A DNA stretch of 64,000 nt from Nageia nagi (lineage: Eukaryota; Pinophyta), in contig JBITNC010000001.1 in assembly GCA_050084985.1 (NCBI GenBank), positions 57,598,001-57,662,000 on the forward strand, given 5' to 3'. This document shows positions 58,335 to 64,000 of the stretch, piece after piece (positions within the stretch are counted from its first letter, which is position 1; each line of letters opens with the position of its first letter). The notes under the pieces were generated by a model. The model did not search any database. It saw nothing but the letters and a program-made list of their open reading frames with translations, and was not told the origin of the DNA. Made by a program: the position numbers and the translations under genes.

Positions 58335-58810
58335 AGAAATTACTACATGAAATTTGGGCAATGATGGTTGATGCAAAAATAGGCACAAGATAATAGAATG
58401 ATTCCAAATAAAATGAATGCATAAAATGATAAAGGTAAGCAAAGTACAATTAAGAGTTTATTTCAAATATACATGAATTATATTATAAAATAGATCTTTG
58501 AAAGCATTATGGACCAAATTTTTTACTTTTATCACTAAATAATTTGAATAATCAAATTTATATAATAAATTTTAGTAGTTAAACATAAAAAAACATGGTC
58601 TAATTCCATCCAAAACATTCTTAGTACTTTTATCCATGGACAATGTGAAATATGCATCAACCTATAAAGAAATTACTACTTAAAATTTGGGCCTAGATGA
58701 ATGGTACAAACATAGGCACAAGTTAATAGAATGATTCCAAATAAAACAACTACATAGAATGATAAAGGCAAGAGAAAAGTAAAATTAAAGTTCATCTACT
58801 TTATTCATAT
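58335..58810. repeat. Host tandem repeat (period ~333 bp) containing the unoccupied D target site
   Basis: AGAAATTACTAC starts at 58335 and again at 58668. Words downstream are shared, including GGCACAAG, TAATAGAATGATTCCAAATA and ATGATAAAGG. The second copy keeps GCATCAACCTATAAAGAAA joined to TTACTAC, which is split by element D in the first copy. Confidence 0.8.
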
Positions 58811-59779
58811 CGAAGTATGACATTAACTATAAGCCCTTCTCTAACATTTATTGTTCATCAAGTATTTTTATTTCCTTATCCTTTCATCTTTTTGACTCTT
58901 GTACCTCCTTCTCTAGCTCTTCACTCTACTATTGTACAAGATTCCTAAAAAATAGTTCAATACCATGAATCCATAGTATTAAAAATAAATATTTCACAAG
59001 TACCACATAAATATACGTAAGGAGGTAAGTTCACTTAACAATATGATGTCAACAATCAATAACATTTTCTATTTGTATAAGTATTTAATAACAATACTTT
59101 TTGAAAAAATGAAATGAAAAGAAATATGATTTCATTTCTGCTTGAAATCATGCACCATGTCATTGTGTAACACTCTTTAGATCTTGCATTACTTTGCAAT
59201 TTGTATGAAAATAAAAGTATCCAACATTACACTAGTTGAATTAGGAAGCTATATTTTTTTTGGAAAAAAATGTAGCCTTATTACAGTAGAAGTATAAAAT
59301 GGCAAGCTTCTATACATAAGCTAGGGCACAATAAGTGAGTTTTCACATGTTATTACTTATTAATTATGACTTATATGAACTATTACATATTTCACCAAGT
59401 GTTTGATATAAAAAATAAAATGTAGTACAATTTTTATGTTAAAGAAATAATCACAAGAAAATCATGGTCAACAATTATATAAAATATGACCCTAGGAATT
59501 TCTTCAAAATATATATTAAAGTACTAATAAATTTTCTTAAATACAACAAAGTTTTATATTCTACTTACATCTTGTATGTTTAATCTATAATCTATAATAA
59601 AAATATTTTTTTACTTTTTAAGATAATTGATAAAGCCTTATATTAATGAATCAAACCTTTATTTCATATATACAAATTTTACACTTAAGACAATTGCCTA
59701 GATTTAAAAAATAACTTTGGAAAAGGAATTACACAACCTAAGTAGTAATATAAGACATATGTGTGGCTGCTTGTAATGC
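58811..59779. other. No recognisable gene
   Basis: AT-rich, with only short open frames. Near 59250 a T-run next to TTTTGGAAAAAAATGTAG could be a poly(A) end of an old minus-strand retroposon, but no duplication was found. Confidence 0.4.
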
Positions 59780-62340
59780 TTTCCATATTTCATCAATCTC
59801 AAGTTATGCTGGTAGAGGAACAATTCTATCATCAACCTCTACATCATAAAACACATGTACTATATTTGGAATATACCTCAATGCCTTCATCTTACTTGAT
59901 AATTTCTTCAATTGTACATAGATCTCATGTGTTTATGGATGTGATCTATCTCTTATAAGAAAAGCATGCACCCTTTTTTCAACTTCAATCAAACTACATC
60001 CATGTTTCTTCTTGATTTCTCTATCTTTTATTAATGTCCCTACTCTTTCAATATCATCCCAACTTCTCACTTCAACATACATATTTGAAGGAATAAAATA
60101 AGATAAAACATTTTGAGGCTTCACCAAAATAATTATTATTTCCACAAATTCCCCTATTCTTGCATTCTTATGTGATATACAAGCACCAAGAAGACACATC
60201 CACACACCTAAATCATGTTTTATGGCCATCATGATAATGAAGTTCAAAGCATACTCAAGATAACTTGCATGAACAAGAAGGTAAAAAATGCATGTATAAT
60301 AATATAACCCATGAATAATGTAATAAGAGTCACTCATGCTATTAAAGTATTTATAGCCCTCATTTTTAGACCTACATGATTGCATGCAAGTAGAAAACAT
60401 ACGAAGGTTATGCTATTTGGGTTGGTTCCCTAGTGCTTCATAAGATTAAAGAGTTTAAGGTCATCATTGCTATAACTAGGATTTGCATATCCCCCAATCA
60501 TTGCATTCCATGAAATTATGTTTGTGTTATGAATCCTTTCAAATACTTCTTCAATCTTACATATTCTTCCATATTTTTAATACATGTCTATTAGAGCATT
60601 CGAAACCATAACATTTAATGAAAAACTATTTTAATTACTCTTTGATTGATTTCCATACCTTATTCTAAAGATACAATGGTGGCACATTTTGGAAGAATGC
60701 TGGAAAAGGTTACAAACTCTAGCTTTACTCTTGATAATTAGATTTTCTTATAAGTTTGAAAGGCATTTTTTTAGAAACCCCATTTTTTGCATATCTTGTA
60801 ATCATTTTAGTTCATTTTAATGTGGTATTTTTTTCAAATAATTTTAAGGTCCATATTTTACATAAATGTCTATGAGGGCACTCACAACCACAACATTCAA
60901 TGAAAAACCATTTTCAACTAGTATTTGATGGATTTCTATACCTTCTTCTAAAGATCCCACAATGTCACATACTAGAAGAATGATGGAAAAGGTTGTATAT
61001 TTTGGATTTACTCTTGATAATTACATTTTCTTATAAGTCTCTAGGCCCTTTTCAAAAATCTCATTTTGTGCATATCTTATGATCATTGGATTCCATGAGA
61101 TTAAATTTCAATGTGGCATTTTTTTAAACAATTTTAAGGTGTTATGTATTCTTCCATATTTTACATACATGTCTATCAGTGCACTCAAAAACACAACATT
61201 TGATGAAAAACCATTTTTAAATACTCTTTAATGGATGTACATACCTTCTTCTAGAGCTCCCCTAGTGGTACATGTTGGAAAAGGTTATAAAGTTTGGATT
61301 TACACTTGGTAATTGCATTTACTTGAAAGTATCTAGAGGGTTTTTAGAAAACCCATTTTTTGCATATCCTATAATCATTGTAGTCCATGATATTGCATCT
61401 CAATAAGGTAATTTTTTAAACAATTAAAAAGCCCTTTTAACGTATCCATTTTATGCATATCTTATGACCATTCTAGTCCATGAAACTATATCTACATCTT
61501 GCCAAATAATTCTCATTCCTTCTCTATGCTTACATACTTTGCATACATGTCTACTAGGGAATTCACAAGCACACGTGAAATCAAATTTTAAATAACCTTT
61601 GATGTATGTATAAACCTTATTGTAAATATTCTAGTTTAGTGTATGCTTTGAGCTAGATGTTGGGAAAGTTGGATCGATTTGGTTGGATTAGAACTATTAT
61701 TTGTTGTAATTAGCGAAAAAAATACTAATGCCTATTAAGGAAATCCATGTATTTGATAACCTAAAATTATTAGATTTCATAAGAAGATATCTTGTTTAGT
61801 CATACAATCAAAAAATTTATGGGCATGAACCAAACTTATGTTGTTAGGGTTAGTTCTCAAGTGATTTATAGATCAAAGATTTTAAGGTCATTCTTTCTAT
61901 TGCAAGGAATTGCATATCCTCCAATAATTGTATTCTATGAAATGCGTATGCATATTAGCAAATAATTTTTGACCATGAGTATTCTTTCATATTTTGCATA
62001 CATGGCTCATAGAGTACTCACAACCACAATATTCATGAAAAATAATTTCCAACTCTGTTTAATCGATGTCCATACCTTCTTGTAGAGCTCCCATGGTGGT
62101 ACATGTTGAAATAATTCCACCAAAGGTTGTATACTTTGGATTTACACTTGAGACCTATATCTAGTCATGGCTATCAAACTACTCACAACCATAAGATTTG
62201 ATGAAAAATAATTTTAAACTACTCTATAATGGAATTCTATACCTTGTTCTAGGGCTCCCATGGTGGTACATGTTGGAATAATATTAGGAAAGGTTATAGA
62301 GTTTGGCTTTACACACTTCTAGAACCTTCAAAAAACCATT
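59780..62340 (-). pseudogene. PPR gene of the PLS/E/DYW class, decayed
   Basis: The minus-strand segment 60400-59933 is open and reads as the PPR E and E+ regions: YKYFNSMSDSYYI, WMCLLGACISHKNARIGE, SNMYVEVRSWDDIERVGT and KKHGCSLIEVEKRVHAFL. After a stop at HP*, the next frame continues EIYVQLKKLSSKMKALRYIP and FYDVEVDD, the start of the DYW domain, then ends. Upstream, 60430-62330 holds degraded PPR repeats. A GFSSNVV and SALIDMYVKYGRI-type motif recurs with anchors near 60575, 60855, 61155, 61545, 61985 and 62165, alternating with WNAMIGGYA-like stretches. Intact proteins of this class edit organellar RNA. Stops and frameshifts are numerous. The DYW catalytic residues are absent. Confidence 0.82.
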
Positions 62341-62448
62341 TTGTGCATATTATGTGATCATTACAATATATAAAACTATGTTTCTCCTTTGCACTGCATG
62401 AATCCTTCTATGTGTGATTATTTTTTACTTTTTAACTTTTTGAGACTT

Positions 62449-62637
62449 TTTTTACACCATCATTATAAGTTTTTTTAGAAGGTGGTTTCTTTAGGTTAGT
62501 TTTAAACCACTTTTTAAGTGATTTTTAAGGGTAGTATAAAACCATCACACAAAACCACCATCTTAAGTGTTTTTAAAGGGTGGTTTTTAGCCACCATAAA
62601 TTAGCCACCTTAGAAGCCCAATTTTCTTATGGTGTAT
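62449..62637. repeat. Possible small MITE with internal ~50-bp duplication
   Basis: TACACCAT near 62451 and ATGGTGTA near 62629-62636 are inverted repeats, with AAG and CTT beyond them. Inside, ACCACTTTTTAAGTGATTTTTAAGGG and ACCACCATCTTAAGTGTTTTTAAAGGG form two ~50-bp direct repeats rich in GGTGG and CCACC words. No clear TSD was found. Confidence 0.35.
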
Positions 62638-64000
62638 GTTGGTAAGAGAAGGGAAAACTATACAATGATATTTTCTTAACATCAATACCCCACTTTGCAT
62701 CTACATAATCCAATTGTCTAGAAAACTCTATCTCAAATATAAAGTCTATGATATAAAATAGGAGCAATATTAAATTCCCTCTAAATCCATACAATTCAAT
62801 GATTATTTTGTTGGGTGTGTAATACCAGTCAAATTTCTCCATGGTATTAGTTTGTAAAGTTTCTTGGGCATGAATTAATAATCATGGGGTGATAATACTT
62901 GAAATCATCAATAAAGCTAGATCGAGAAAATAATCCACAAAGTGAAACTAATTATTGGAGGACCTCAACATATTTGTCCACTCATATATGGGTAATGGTA
63001 TACAATTCTCATCTTACATATTCAAGTTTATCATTGTGAACTATTATTTTTGGGATGTTTGTTAATTACTATGCTATAGTTTGAGAGATATACTTAGGAC
63101 ATTCAAATATGATGGGTTATTGGGAAAGGTGATAACATATGCCAAGCCCAATTATTGATGTGACACTAAGTTAATTGATCGCACTCCTAGGGATACAACT
63201 ATCATGGAAAGGACCAACTACATATCATTCCTAAAGTCTTGTATGCTTAAATCTTCTTAATTCATTTCTTTATAACCCTTTTTAGAATCTTGTTGATCCA
63301 TTTGAGCATTTTCTCACCATAGTAAGCCTTATTCTCTCCTATGCATATAATTATCAATTTGTATGGACTAGGAAAAGCTTAGAAAATGGCTACTATGTAT
63401 TTTGTTATGAAATCTATTACTATATATCTGCTTGCACTTATTAAAACATTTTTTACCCTAAAATATTCTTTAATTAATTCTAGAGTGGGGTGGTATCTTT
63501 GAAGGATAAACCAATACAGCAAGCTATCTCTAGGATATGTTTGAATTAGATGTGTATTATCTTCAAAACTTAAGGCTTAAGATGTACCTTTCAAGTTTCA
63601 ATAATATCTAAAGATTTGGGTATCCTTGATTCCCTCTAATCTATCTCTCCATTTCCCTAATTTATTTTCTCTTATCAATTTCATGGTGATTATTGGTACC
63701 TTACCTAGCCTTTTCCTTTGTCTACACCTTCTTCGTGCTCATATTTAAACTTTTAATTTGCATGTATTGCAAATATCTTCTAATTTTTAGTGATGGGTTT
63801 CCTTTCTTTCTCAACTATATTCTCCTCTAAAATGAACCTTTAATTATTGAATGACTAAGTTTTTATATGAGCATGTGCTTTATTCAAGCTTCATGGAGTA
63901 TTAAATGCTTTGACACACTAATTGTGATGTTAAATGAAACTACAATCTTAACTATTCATTATCTTAGTTAAATATTATATTAATGGTAAAAATCAAATCT
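62638..64000. other. No recognisable gene
   Basis: AT-rich sequence with short open frames only (for example 62627-62842, minus, 71 codons, no motif). I see no repeat boundary up to the window end. Confidence 0.4.

Noticed and set aside
59240-59290. Third poly(A) tail of the F/G family on the minus strand
   Set aside because: The sequence before the A-run does not match the AAAACCCG tail and no target duplication was found.

Overview
The window looks like intergenic DNA from a large, repeat-rich plant nuclear genome. It is AT-rich, dominated by decayed Ty1/copia and Ty3/gypsy LTR retrotransposons, and carries fragments of plant-type PPR genes. A gymnosperm-sized genome would fit, but the sequence does not identify the species. 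I found no rRNA, functional tRNA, CRISPR array or prokaryotic signal, and no gene I would call intact and functional.

Layout. Bases 1-3748 are mostly unassigned, with a possible terminal coding segment at 19-210. A minus-strand retroposed element (G, 3766-5422) follows, with a 17-bp target-site duplication (TSD) and a poly(A) tail. Next is a decayed minus-strand copia pol (H, about 6147-8730). A three-level nest then fills 9352-32418. Copia element A (plus strand, TSD ATTGG) was split in its gag by related copia element B (12393-27647, TSD CTAAG). B's leader was split by a young minus-strand Tnt1-like copia element C (13702-18718, TSD GGGTG), and B's gag was separately split by a 963-bp poly(A)-tailed retroposed sequence F (22150-23112, long TSD). 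F and G encode recognisably the same unidentified protein and share a 3' tail, which makes them the most interesting pair in the window.

From 32.4 to 50.6 kb there is low-copy or old repeat DNA. It holds a 170-bp tandem duplication, a candidate minus-strand exon, a tRNA-like SINE candidate, a 93-bp-period PPR array (37619-38190), two 1.1-1.2 kb direct repeats, a ~305-bp tandem array (46140-46975) and hAT-like transposase remnants (44073-44230 and 48028-49378, minus).

From 50680 to 58334 lies gypsy element D (minus strand), which has lost its integrase core. Its reverse-transcriptase gene was split by a non-autonomous LTR element E (52297-55759). D sits in a host tandem repeat whose second copy preserves the unoccupied target site. 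The window ends with a decayed PPR-DYW-type gene (59780-62340, minus) and a small element-like repeat near 62.5 kb.

How the parts relate. Insertions are layered in time. By eye, the LTR pairs of A and B differ at roughly one site in ten, while those of C differ at about 3%, in the order the nesting requires. All protein-coding remnants are interrupted by stops or frameshifts; F and C are the least decayed. All coordinates and divergence figures were read by eye, without alignment software.
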